Assembly: GCA_051745935.1 (NCBI GenBank)
Contig: JBNJEM010000123.1
Location: 1 to 14,639 of the forward strand
Origin: JBNJEM01 sp051745935
GTDB taxonomy: Bacteria; Planctomycetota; Planctomycetia; Pirellulales; Pirellulaceae
DNA length: 14,639 nt
Direction of reading: 5' to 3'
The notes under the pieces were generated by a model. It saw nothing but the letters and a program-made list of their open reading frames with translations, made no database searches and was not told where the DNA came from. Below, one piece after another: positions 1-7,091 of this stretch; within the stretch, counting starts at the first letter, position 1; the number at the start of each line of letters is the position of its first letter. Position numbers and translations under genes: made by a program.

Positions 1-8
1 GCGTTGAT

Positions 9-1229
9 TCAAGACGAGGGGCCTTCTTCCTCGAGCAACGCTAACGCGAGAGCCTCGAGGTATGCAAATTCGTGGAGCCCCGTGAGTTTCAGACGCACGG
101 TTCCGGTTCGGTCCAAGAACAGCGTGGTGGGGAAGCCTCTGAACTGAGGGATTTGAGCTCTAATTTCCTCCGTGCCCAGCGCGCACGGGTAGTTGATGCC
201 GTGGTCGTCCACGAAGTCCCGTACGGTTTCGGTGTTGGCTGCCGGGTCCGAGCCCTGTTCATAGTTGAGCCCAATGATTTGCAGCCCTTCTTCCCCGTAC
301 TGTTCTTGGAGCTTGATGAACGAGGGAACTTCTTCCAGGCAGGGCGGGCACCACGTCCCCCAAAGATCCACAATCACGACCTGGCCTTTGAGGTCCGCCA
401 ACTCGAGTTGCTTGTCCGAAATAGAGGTCACCGAAAAGTCGAACGGGAACGTTTGCCCGTCGGCCAAGTCCTCTTGGGCTTCCTCAACGAGCGCCTGCTG
501 TCTGGCTTGCAGCCAGCTTTCCAATTCGGCGTCAAAGTCGGGCAGCTCGCGGACACTGGCCAGATCCGGATCCGCGCGAAGGGATTCGGTATCCGTCCAG
601 CCCCACATGACTGCTTGGCGCAGGGCGGCCTTGGCTGAGTCGACGTTACCATCCGCGGCGGCGACACAAGCGCCGTGATAATAGATGTTGGCGAGTATTT
701 CATGAAACCGAGAAGGAAGCTCGGGCGAGTTTTCCACCAGGTTTTGGGCCAATTCAAAGGCGGTCCGGAAAGCACGAGAAGCTTGCTGATCCGCTTCCTG
801 CTCCTTCAAGCGTTCGCCGGCAGCGAACAAGATGTACGCTTTGTGCAATCGCTCCATGGAATCCTCGGGATTTTGCCGCAACGCATCTTCACAAACGCGG
901 TACTCTTGGGTCAAGCGAGGCTCATCGGCTGCGTCGACCAGCGTCTCGTACGGATACTGATTGACCTTCTGGGCAGCTTGTTTTCCTTTTTTGCCAACTT
1001 CCTCGCTTTCAGAGTCTTCGGACGGTTCGGACGGTGTTTTGGACGAGGTGGCATCAGCCGGCGTCGTCTTCTCGGGGGCGGTGTCAACGGGTGGCGGGGG
1101 GGAGATTGGTTTCGCTGGCGTGGTCTCGACATCTTTTTCCCGCGAGTTGGCGGGTTCCTTTTCACCAGAGCCACATCCCGACAACAGCACGAGGCTGAGC
1201 AATGTTACAAGGACGAGTGAAATTCGCAC
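9..1229 (-). CDS. Lipoprotein with TlpA-type thioredoxin domain
   Basis: This is probably an extracytoplasmic thiol-disulfide oxidoreductase anchored by lipid. The 406-residue product starts with a hydrophobic segment ending in a lipobox (L-S-G-C, lipidated Cys19). A Pro/Thr/Ser/Glu-rich linker follows (about 25-85). Next is a helical, TPR-like region (about 105-245). The C-terminal TlpA/AhpC-TSA-type thioredoxin fold (about 255-400) carries the redox motif W-C-P-P-C (Cys294, Cys297) and the cis-proline loop G-F-P-T-T (Pro367). The start is GTG at 1229, supported by an AAGGAAG ribosome site (1240-1234) four bases upstream; the lipoprotein signal begins right there. Relatives of TlpA/ResA reduce disulfides, for example in cytochrome c maturation, but no such partner is nearby, so the substrate is unknown. 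The helical insert between anchor and thioredoxin is a common planctomycete arrangement and may be a protein-binding spacer. The domain call is firm; the physiological role is inferred. Confidence 0.9.
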   Translation of the reverse strand: MRISLVLVTLLSLVLLSGCGSGEKEPANSREKDVETTPAKPISPPPPVDTAPEKTTPADATSSKTPSEPSEDSESEEVGKKGKQAAQKVNQYPYETLVDAADEPRLTQEYRVCEDALRQNPEDSMERLHKAYILFAAGERLKEQEADQQASRAFRTAFELAQNLVENSPELPSRFHEILANIYYHGACVAAADGNVDSAKAALRQAVMWGWTDTESLRADPDLASVRELPDFDAELESWLQARQQALVEEAQEDLADGQTFPFDFSVTSISDKQLELADLKGQVVIVDLWGTWCPPCLEEVPSFIKLQEQYGEEGLQIIGLNYEQGSDPAANTETVRDFVDDHGINYPCALGTEEIRAQIPQFRGFPTTLFLDRTGTVRLKLTGLHEFAYLEALALALLEEEGPSS

Positions 1230-1429
1230 AATTCTTCCTTTCGGAACAGTAAGACATTCGAGTCACGGGGGAACACCCCGCCTAACGTGGTTGCATTCTA
1301 CCGGCTGTCGCCCTCGGCGACAAACAGAACATCGCTCGTATTGCCGGTCGAAACAGCCGAAATGGGACGGGTTGCGGACGTCCGCGACTTGTGTCACGCT
1401 TGTCCAACGGGGTTCGCGTGGCTCCGGAA

Positions 1430-1445
1430 ACGGGTTCTTACCCGT
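1430..1445. repeat. Short inverted repeat ACGGGT-tctt-ACCCGT
   Basis: A perfect 6-bp stem with a 4-base loop sits directly at the left edge of the 15-bp tandem array. The other copies of the dispersed repeat carry a palindromic ACCGGT at the matching left edge, so this may be the same boundary element in altered form. It is too short to call a terminator and has no T-run behind it. Confidence 0.4.
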
Positions 1446-1503
1446 CGCGAATGACCCCGTCGCGAATGCCCCCCTCGCGAATGACCCCGTCGCGAATGAC
1501 TTT
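1444..1503 (+). repeat. 15-bp tandem repeat, four units
   Basis: Four consecutive 15-base units share the core TCGCGAATG, at 1444-1458, 1459-1473, 1474-1488 and 1489-1503. The last unit is also the left end of dispersed-repeat copy 1; the other copies have this unit only once. It therefore looks like a local expansion of the repeat's own edge. The 15-base period leaves reading frames unchanged. Confidence 0.9.
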
Positions 1504-1586
1504 GTCCGCCGCGAATCCGACCCACGGGAGGACGGCTTGCGTCGAGCGGCTTTCCACCCGGACCAATCGGACCGTCTAGTAATAAG
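1489..1586 (+). repeat. Dispersed intergenic repeat, copy 1
   Basis: This is one of four closely similar elements of about 105 bp in the window. The shared core contains GTCCGCCGCGA, then CACGGGAGGACGGCTTGCGT (here beginning CCCAC where other copies read CCAAC), then TTTCCACCCGG, and ends in an A/T-rich right edge (TAATAAG here; TATAAC or TATACC in the others). It lies about 260 bases from the lipoprotein start and about 450 bases from the protease start. It is the most diverged of the four at its right end. Function is unknown. Confidence 0.88.
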
Positions 1587-1943
1587 AAAGGCCACCGTGC
1601 TGGAGATTTCGCTGGAACGCGTCCACTGAACCGCCCTGCCCGATAAACGTACTGGAAGGGAGGTTTGACTGCATGGAGATGAACCTGTCATGCCGGCCTG
1701 AAATGGGCCCGGCCACCTAGACGCAATTGGGGGCATTGCGAGGCTGGCCCGCTGAGCCCCCGGGGAATTCGAGGGAGCTGGAGCGACGAGGTTTTTTGAT
1801 GTGTCTTGCGCCCCTCTGTTCACCGCTGGGCCGCGCCCCACGTGGTCCCGTTGGTCTGTCGTGCAACACGGGCGGGATGCGAGGCGCAACAAAATGGGTT
1901 GCAATGACTGACAGCCCGTAACCAAACCTGACTTCCGCTTCCA

Positions 1944-1967
1944 GAGTTCCTTGGATGGCAGGAACTC
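1944..1967. repeat. Inverted repeat GAGTTCC-n10-GGAACTC
   Basis: A perfect 7-bp inverted repeat with a 10-base spacer lies about 70 bases before the protease start codon. It could be an operator for a dimeric regulator or a hairpin in the 5' leader. The short T-rich stretch after it (GGTTTTGTT) is too weak to make a confident terminator. Confidence 0.4.
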
Positions 1968-2035
1968 GCAACGGTTTTGTTATGCGTTCTTAGAGTTTTT
2001 CACCCCCCCCACTGTGAGGCTGAAAGGAAAGTCGG

Positions 2036-3184
2036 ATGCGAGATCCCTTTCGGTGGAGTATCAACTTAGGCTGTTGGGGAATTCCAAGGGTGCGACTCCA
2101 TGTGTTTTTTGTGGCCTTTGCCGCAGCCACCTATTTCCTTTCCTGGCAGGATTCCGGGGACGCGGCTGGTAATTTGGCCGCGACAGCGACGGTGGCCATG
2201 GTCGTCTTGCTTCTCAGCGCGCTGGCGCATGAATGGGGGCATTGGGTGGTTGCTCACCGCTACGGGATCGCGCCCCTTACACTGGTAGTGGCTCCGTTGG
2301 GGGGGGTCTCCAGGTGGCCGCGACGGGCGGCGGATTCTCCAGGGGTTACCGCCAGTCTGCTGGCTGGTCCGGCGGCGAACCTGTTGATTTGCCTGGTGGG
2401 CCTCGCGATTGTGCGTCTCACCTGGTCCGATATTGAACTCGGTGAGCTGTTGAATCCGTTGTCGCCGGTGTGGGGGGGGCGATCTAGCTCGCCGGTCCAG
2501 CGGGGGGTATTGCTGTCCATTTGGATCAACTGGCTCCTTTTTTTGGTAAACTTATTGCCAGCATTTCCATTTGACGGTGGAGGGATTCTCCGGAGGCTCG
2601 TGAGTGTTCTGCGGCCTGGTTGGACGCGGAACCGGGTTGTCGAGACTGTTTTTTGGGGCGCTGTGAGTTTATCGACGGTTCTCATGGCTTTGGCTTTGAT
2701 CCTTTTCAAGCATGAAGCCGATGCGATATTTCCGACCTCCTATGCCTTGTTACTGTTGGCCGTGGTCCTGTTTCTCGGTGCCCGGCAAGAGGTGGAAGAG
2801 TGCGCGGTCCAAGCTGGCATGCTCCAGGGCAGCGAGCCGATGGAGGGGGAGGATAGCGGCGGGCGGAAGCCGGGATGGGGCCCCCCGCCGAATGCTTCGT
2901 CGACCGCGAGCAAACACGACGGAGGGACCGGTGGACGGGATGTATCGAACGTCCCGGGCTTTGTCGAGGGAACCGTGGACGGTGAGACGCCGGCGGAAGA
3001 ATGGGACCGAGCGCCGGACGTTGCGGAACTTCGGACTGACGCGGAGCTGGAGGCCGAGGAGGAACGCCGCGTGGATGCCATTCTCTCGCGGTTGCACGTG
3101 GGGGGCTTGGAGTGTCTGACGGGGGAGGAGCGTGAAGTGCTGCAACGGGCTAGTGCTCGATATCGCAGCCGCTCCAGGCCTTAG
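2036..3184 (+). CDS. M50-family site-2 protease (intramembrane metalloprotease)
   Basis: This is a predicted membrane-embedded zinc metalloprotease of the S2P/RseP/SpoIVFB type, which cleaves membrane substrates such as anti-sigma factors. In 382 residues the zinc motif is H65-E66-W67-G68-H69, inside a hydrophobic helix. A second conserved motif, N172-L-L-P-A-F-P-F-D-G-G, supplies the third zinc ligand Asp180. An A-G-P-x-A-N segment (110-115) is also typical. About six hydrophobic segments are visible (roughly 21-36, 50-74, 104-128, 158-176, 203-224, 233-249). The tail (about 250-382) is cytoplasmic-looking, Gly/Glu-rich, and ends in an L-x-x-L-T-x-E-E-R-x-x-L-x-R-A-S-A-R-Y pattern like the short C-terminal domain of planctomycete rhomboid-type proteins. 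The start is ATG 2036 with AAGGAAAG (2024-2031) just upstream. The cyclase gene starts 34 bases downstream, so the two are probably co-transcribed. The substrate cannot be deduced, as no anti-sigma factor is adjacent. Confidence 0.9.
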   Translation: MRDPFRWSINLGCWGIPRVRLHVFFVAFAAATYFLSWQDSGDAAGNLAATATVAMVVLLLSALAHEWGHWVVAHRYGIAPLTLVVAPLGGVSRWPRRAADSPGVTASLLAGPAANLLICLVGLAIVRLTWSDIELGELLNPLSPVWGGRSSSPVQRGVLLSIWINWLLFLVNLLPAFPFDGGGILRRLVSVLRPGWTRNRVVETVFWGAVSLSTVLMALALILFKHEADAIFPTSYALLLLAVVLFLGARQEVEECAVQAGMLQGSEPMEGEDSGGRKPGWGPPPNASSTASKHDGGTGGRDVSNVPGFVEGTVDGETPAEEWDRAPDVAELRTDAELEAEEERRVDAILSRLHVGGLECLTGEEREVLQRASARYRSRSRP

Positions 3185-3218
3185 AGTTTAACGTGGTGTG
3201 GGGAGAGTGTCACGGTAC

Positions 3219-4997
3219 ATGCCCGATTTGATTGCACAGGGGGCCGATCCCCGTCATCGTTGGAGACGGATTCTAATTGCCCACATTCCCATTGTGTTGG
3301 GGCGTGCTGGGGGAGGCTGGGATGTGCCGTGGGACCCTCAGGTTTCCCGGCGGCACGCGCGTCTTGTTTGGAATTGTGAAGCACTCCTGGTTACCAAGTT
3401 GGAGGGAGCCCAGAATCCAATTTACTTTCGCGGCGAGGAAAAGGACGCGTTTTCGGTTCGAGCGGGTGAGCATTTCGTGATTGGTGGCACCTGCTTCGCC
3501 TTGTCGGATGAACGCGTGAATTTGACCGTTGACTCGCCAGCCGGGGCCAACGAGCAGTCGTACAGTACCGCCTATCTGCAAAGTGTACGGTATCGGAACG
3601 CGGATCAGCGGATTGATGTGTTGAGTCGGCTGCCCGAGGTCATTTCAGGCGCGGCGACGGATACCGAGTTGTCGGTGCGGCTGATCAGCGTGATTTTGAC
3701 GGGAATCCCCGCTGCCACGGCTGCCGCGATCGTTGCCGTTGATCAGCAGGTTTCCGGACAGGTCAAGGTGCTGCATTGGGACCGTCGTGGCGAGGGTGAG
3801 AGTGAGTTCACGCCGAGTGCTCGGCTCATTCGCAACGCCGTTTCCAGTGGCCAAAGCGTCGTGAGTATCTGGGACCGGCAGCAGCGTGAGATTTCCGCCA
3901 CGTTTGGTGTCCGAGATGACGTGGACTGGGCTTTTTGCACGCCGGTTCTGGGCCAGGCGTGTCCTGGTTGGGCGATTTACGTCACCGGACGATTCGACTC
4001 CGCGATCCGGCCCCGCCCCCTTTCGCCCACCCCGGCCGAATTGGAAGAGGAATTGAAGTTCGCGGAACTGGCAGCTACCGTACTGCACAATCTCCGCGAC
4101 CTGCGACTGCTCGAACAACAGCAATCTTCCCTCCGCCCGTTCTTCTCGCCGGTCGTTCTGGATGCCTTGGCGGGACAGGATCCTGAGGAGGTGTTGGTGC
4201 CGCGTCAGGCGGATGTGACGGTCCTATTCTGTGATCTGCGGGGATTTTCACGGCGGGCGGAACAAGACGCCGAGAACCTGTTGGGGTTGTTGACCCGGGT
4301 GAGCCGCGCATTGGGGGTCATGACCCGCTATATCCTGGAGTACGGAGGGGTGGTGGGCGACTTTCACGGGGATTCGGCCATGGGATTCTGGGGCTGGCCA
4401 ATCGCGGATTCGAATGCCATTGAGCAGGTGTGTCGAGCCGCCTTGTCGATCCGGGCCGAGTTCGCGGCCGCGGCACGACAGGATGACAATCCCCTAGCCG
4501 ACTTCCGGGTTGGAATTGGATTGGCCAGCGGTACCGCTGTCGCCGGAAAAATTGGGACGGTGGATCAAGTGAAAGTGACCGTGTTCGGCCCCGTCGTGAA
4601 CCTTGCCTCGCGGCTGGAAACCATGACCAAAGTGCTCCGAGCACCGGTGCTGATCGATGAGGAAACGGCCCGCCGCGTGCGAGATCGCGTGCCCTCCACG
4701 GTAGCCCGCGTGCGACGGGTCGCGAAAGTACGGCCCAGCGGCATGGACACCGCCGTGGAAGTCAGCGAGCTGCTGCCTCCCGAATCCCAGTTCCCTCAGT
4801 TGTCCACCGAACATCTCAAGGCGTATGAATCAGCGCTGGATGCTTTGTTGGCCCGGCAATGGGAGAAAGCCTTTCAATGGTTGCACGAAGTGCCGGCCGA
4901 GGATCGCGTCAAGGACTATTTGACGGTTTTCATCGCCCAACATGATCGCGTACCCCCGGCCGATTGGGACGGTGTAATCCCAATCGACGTGAAATGA
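3219..4997 (+). CDS. FHA-GAF-class III nucleotide cyclase
   Basis: This is a predicted cytoplasmic signalling enzyme making a cyclic nucleotide. In 592 residues the order is as follows. First is an FHA domain (about 20-100; G28-R29, S43-R44-R45-H46, N66-P67), which normally reads phosphothreonine. Next is a GAF-like domain (about 130-260), then a short linker with a coiled-coil-like stretch (274-302). The class III cyclase domain follows (about 328-515), and last a helical tail with TPR character (530-575). Metal ligands Asp339 (F-C-D-L-R-G-F) and Asp385 (H-G-D) and transition-state residues Asn461 and Arg465 (N-L-A-S-R-L-E) are present. The usual adenine-selecting Lys and Asp appear replaced by Asp381 and Pro458 by eye alignment, so the product may not be cAMP. 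I prefer ATG 3219, after GGGGAGAG at 3200-3207. In-frame GTGs at 3198 and 3207 are alternatives adding 7 or 4 residues. It follows the protease gene and is probably in one operon with it. Confidence 0.88.
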   Translation: MPDLIAQGADPRHRWRRILIAHIPIVLGRAGGGWDVPWDPQVSRRHARLVWNCEALLVTKLEGAQNPIYFRGEEKDAFSVRAGEHFVIGGTCFALSDERVNLTVDSPAGANEQSYSTAYLQSVRYRNADQRIDVLSRLPEVISGAATDTELSVRLISVILTGIPAATAAAIVAVDQQVSGQVKVLHWDRRGEGESEFTPSARLIRNAVSSGQSVVSIWDRQQREISATFGVRDDVDWAFCTPVLGQACPGWAIYVTGRFDSAIRPRPLSPTPAELEEELKFAELAATVLHNLRDLRLLEQQQSSLRPFFSPVVLDALAGQDPEEVLVPRQADVTVLFCDLRGFSRRAEQDAENLLGLLTRVSRALGVMTRYILEYGGVVGDFHGDSAMGFWGWPIADSNAIEQVCRAALSIRAEFAAAARQDDNPLADFRVGIGLASGTAVAGKIGTVDQVKVTVFGPVVNLASRLETMTKVLRAPVLIDEETARRVRDRVPSTVARVRRVAKVRPSGMDTAVEVSELLPPESQFPQLSTEHLKAYESALDALLARQWEKAFQWLHEVPAEDRVKDYLTVFIAQHDRVPPADWDGVIPIDVK

Positions 4998-5121
4998 CCC
5001 AAGCCGTATTGGTTTTGTCGCGACATTTTACAGCCCGTGGCAAAGGCTGGTGCCCGCCGAAATGGGCTGGTGGCCGGGAACCCTCCGGGAAGTCGTTGTT
5101 TGGACGCTTTGACGAGCACCG
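4998..5121. other. Convergent intergenic gap without clear terminator
   Basis: The cyclase (+) and the deacetylase-family gene (-) converge here, so a bidirectional terminator would be expected. Only weak GC pairings are visible (for example CCGG-gaaccct-CCGG near 5077-5092) and no T-run follows. No copy of the dispersed repeat is present, unlike the windows' gaps that contain gene starts. Confidence 0.4.
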
Positions 5122-6066
5122 TCACGCGTTCGATTCACGGTTCAACAGGGTGACCAAATGTCCCGCAACCGAGTCCGGAAGGATTCGGAGGTTGTACCCG
5201 CCCTCGAGCACGCTGACCATCCGTCCATCGGCCTCCTGATCGGCCACGTCGAGTACCCGTTCGGTCAGGGTCACGAAATCTTCGTCTTCCAGGCCGAGCG
5301 ATCCGACGGGATCACGGGCGTGGGCGTCGAAGCCGGCGCTGATCATCACCAATTGGGGGCGCATTTTTCGGGCCAGCTTTTCCAACGCCTGGGTGAACTG
5401 GTCCAAATAAACCTTGCGTGGCGTGCCGAAGGTGGTAGGCAGATTGCGGATGGTGCCTAGCCCTTTGCCCGCTCCCGTTTCGTCCGCGCCTCCGGTCCCA
5501 GGATAGAACGGACTACGATGGATCGACAAAAAGCCAACTTGTTCGTCCTCCCAAAAAGCGGCTTGCGTGCCATTTCCATGATGCACGTCCCAGTCCACGA
5601 TGAGGACGCGATCGATTCCTAACTCACGGGTGGCCGTGCGAGCCGCGATGGCCACGTTGTTAAACAAGCAAAACCCCATCGCCGAAGCCTCGATCGCATG
5701 GTGCCCGGGGGGCCGAACCAGGCAGAGCGAACGGGGGTCCGGGCCCGTGACCACGCGCCGGGTCGCATCGACCACGGCGCCCGCCGCGGAACAAGCCACG
5801 TGATACGACTCGGAGCTCATGACCGTGTCCGCTCCCACGTGTCCGCCACCGTGAGCAGCGAATCGGCTGATACTGTCCACATAGGCCAAATTGTGGATTC
5901 GTCCCAGCGTCTCCCGATTAGCCAGTTCCCAACGCGGGCGATCGCACCGCTCGGTGAGCCCCTCCTTGGTCAACTTCGCGGAAATCGCATTCAGCCGCGC
6001 GGGGCACTCGGGGTGGAGGCCCGTCTCATGTTTCAGAAAAATCGGGTTGTCGTACAATAACGCCAT
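5122..6066 (-). CDS. Histone deacetylase-family amidohydrolase
   Basis: This is a zinc-dependent deacetylase of the arginase/HDAC superfamily; bacterial members act on acetyl-lysine, acetylpolyamines or acetoin-linked substrates. All signature elements are in place across 314 residues: the N-terminal H-P-E-C-P-A-R-L (18-25), the R-P-P-G-H-H tandem histidines (His122, His123), and G-F-C-L-F-N-N-V-A (131-139). D-W-D-V-H-H-G-N-G-T follows, with zinc ligands Asp160 and His162. G-F-D-A-H (245-249) gives the third ligand Asp247, and E-G-G-Y carries the catalytic Tyr291. Length fits a single catalytic domain with no extensions. The start is ATG at 6066-6064; the sequence before it has only a weak purine stretch, but the family's N-terminal strand begins right there. 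It appears to be a single-gene unit, convergent with the cyclase. Repeat copy 2 starts about 140 bases upstream. The catalytic type is firm; the substrate is unknown. Confidence 0.93.
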   Translation of the reverse strand: MALLYDNPIFLKHETGLHPECPARLNAISAKLTKEGLTERCDRPRWELANRETLGRIHNLAYVDSISRFAAHGGGHVGADTVMSSESYHVACSAAGAVVDATRRVVTGPDPRSLCLVRPPGHHAIEASAMGFCLFNNVAIAARTATRELGIDRVLIVDWDVHHGNGTQAAFWEDEQVGFLSIHRSPFYPGTGGADETGAGKGLGTIRNLPTTFGTPRKVYLDQFTQALEKLARKMRPQLVMISAGFDAHARDPVGSLGLEDEDFVTLTERVLDVADQEADGRMVSVLEGGYNLRILPDSVAGHLVTLLNRESNA

Positions 6067-6152
6067 CGCATCAGCTCGATTGGGATCCCGTGCGCCTACC
6101 TATGTCGAGGGCAGCCCGCCCCCCGAGTTGGCCCCTTTCGGGCCCGGGGTTC

Positions 6153-6210
6153 AAAGACCGGTTCGTTCCCCCCCGGAAAAGACCGGTTCGTGGGGCGGAA
6201 TAAACCGGTT
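6153..6210 (+). repeat. Three spaced ACCGGTT motifs at repeat copy 2
   Basis: AAAGACCGGTTCGT occurs at 6153-6166 and again at 6178-6191, and a related AAACCGGTTG sits at 6202-6211 as the left edge of repeat copy 2. The ACCGGT cores are palindromic and spaced 25 and 22 bases apart. As in copy 1, where the left-edge unit is tandemly expanded, the left boundary of the element is duplicated here, with a different unit and spacing. Confidence 0.75.
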
Positions 6211-6306
6211 GTGGATGCCTTTGTCCGCCGCGAGTCCGACCAACGGGAGGACGGCTTGCGTCGAGCAGCTTTCCACCCGGACAAATCCGACCGCCTGAAG
6301 TATACC
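6204..6306 (+). repeat. Dispersed intergenic repeat, copy 2
   Basis: This is a close match to copies 1, 3 and 4, starting with ACCGGTTGTGGATG and ending in CCGCCTGAAGTATACC. The central stretch CGAGTCCGACCAACGGGAG, then GACGGCTTGCGT, is identical to copy 3 and nearly identical to copy 4. It lies about 140 bases upstream of the deacetylase-family start (on the opposite strand) and about 790 bases before the HEAT-like gene. Confidence 0.9.
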
Positions 6307-6556
6307 GTCCGACTAAGCGACCGAGCGGCCGGGTTGCTGGTGGAGTTGGGCAATCCGTGCTCCGCCGGCTGCATACCCGTGATTGTAGCTGATCGCGGGT
6401 GGGAACGCGAATGGGCCCGAAGACTCAACGGTTGCACCGCCCCCGCAGTGGCGTGATTCCCTCTCCTCACCAGCGGCACCCGTGTTACGGAGAAGCGGCG
6501 GCAGCGGTGTTCGGCCCGTTTTTATCGTGGCGTGTTTCGGATCGGAAGCGGGTAAG

Positions 6557-6586
6557 TTGACAATCCTGGGGCCTGATGAGTAATGT
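6557..6586 (+). promoter_or_regulatory. Possible sigma-70-like promoter
   Basis: A perfect TTGACA (6557-6562) is followed after 18 bases by TAATGT (6581-6586), a poor -10 match. It points toward the HEAT-like gene, whose start is about 500 bases away, so a very long leader or a separate transcript would be required. Planctomycete promoters are not well described by the E. coli consensus; this is a weak candidate. Confidence 0.2.
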
Positions 6587-7075
6587 AGATGGTAGGGACG
6601 AGCATTCAAATTGTTGGACTAAGGAACGGCTCAGGAATAACCGCGGCGTTTTTCGGAGGGTGGCACTTTCCTGACCGAGCGGCAAGACGCCTTCCCTCTC
6701 CAAAAAACGGGGATCGCGAGCGAAGCCAGTGTGCCGGACGATTCGGAGACACGTTGAATGGCGAGGTTATTCTTGAGCGAGCTCTAAGTCGTTGAATAGA
6801 GGCGAGATTGGGCAAGCGGGCTTTGGCGGTTTCCCGCGACGATGCTCGCAGCGCGAGGCTGGTGCCATGGGCGCCGTGACGAGCGAGGCGCCTCGGCGTT
6901 GGTGGGGTGGCCAGCAGCGGTCTTATGGGATCGTTTTCCCAAGGATGTGAATCGTCCTTCCCAACCATCACGTGTAATCGTGGGGCGGGGTTTGCTATTG
7001 CGTGTTTTCATGTCAGCTCCATTCGCTCCGTGCGGGGCTCGCCCACGGTAGGTGGGCCGGGTGCATTCGAGCGGT

Positions 7076-7085
7076 GAGGGGGAGG
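7076..7085 (+). promoter_or_regulatory. Strong ribosome binding site GAGGGGGAGG
   Basis: This purine run ends six bases before ATG 7092. It decides the start: the frame is open upstream to 7002, but only ATG 7092 gives a normal signal peptide directly after a good ribosome site. Confidence 0.75.
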
Positions 7086-7091
7086 CGTACT

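Larger units (their letters stand above)
1230..2035. other. Long divergent intergenic region
   Basis: About 800 bases lie between the start of the lipoprotein gene (-) and the start of the protease gene (+), so both promoters should be here. The region holds a small inverted repeat (1430-1445), a 15-bp tandem array (1444-1503), copy 1 of the dispersed repeat (1489-1586) and an inverted repeat (1944-1967). An open frame of 220 codons on the minus strand (1263-1925) runs through it. It has no recognisable domain and is mostly low-complexity Arg/Pro/Ser-rich sequence produced by the repeat, so I do not call it a gene. I could not pick out a convincing sigma-70 promoter. Confidence 0.6.
6067..7091. 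other. Gene-poor divergent region of about 1 kb
   Basis: The start regions of the deacetylase-family gene (-) and the HEAT-like gene (+) face away from each other here. The region contains three ACCGGTT motifs (6153-6210), repeat copy 2 (6204-6306) and a possible promoter (6557-6586). The remaining roughly 780 bases (6307-7091) contain only short overlapping open frames on both strands. They have no domain, no convincing ribosome site and skewed compositions, so I call no gene. I see no tRNA-like cloverleaf. A small RNA or a decayed gene cannot be excluded. Confidence 0.5.

Noticed and set aside
1444..1503. Possible CRISPR array
   Set aside because: The 15-base units are directly adjacent with no spacers, and there is no cas gene.
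1263..1925. A 220-codon open frame on the minus strand through the first intergenic region
   Set aside because: It runs through the tandem array and repeat copy 1, has no domain or convincing ribosome site, and its composition is Arg/Pro/Ser-rich as expected from GC-rich noncoding DNA.
6096..6479. A 127-codon minus-strand frame through repeat copy 2
   Set aside because: It is repeat-derived and composition-biased, with no start site support.
6307..6480. Possible tRNA or structured RNA in the GC-rich stretch after repeat copy 2
   Set aside because: No T-loop, acceptor stem or anticodon arm pattern could be built by eye.
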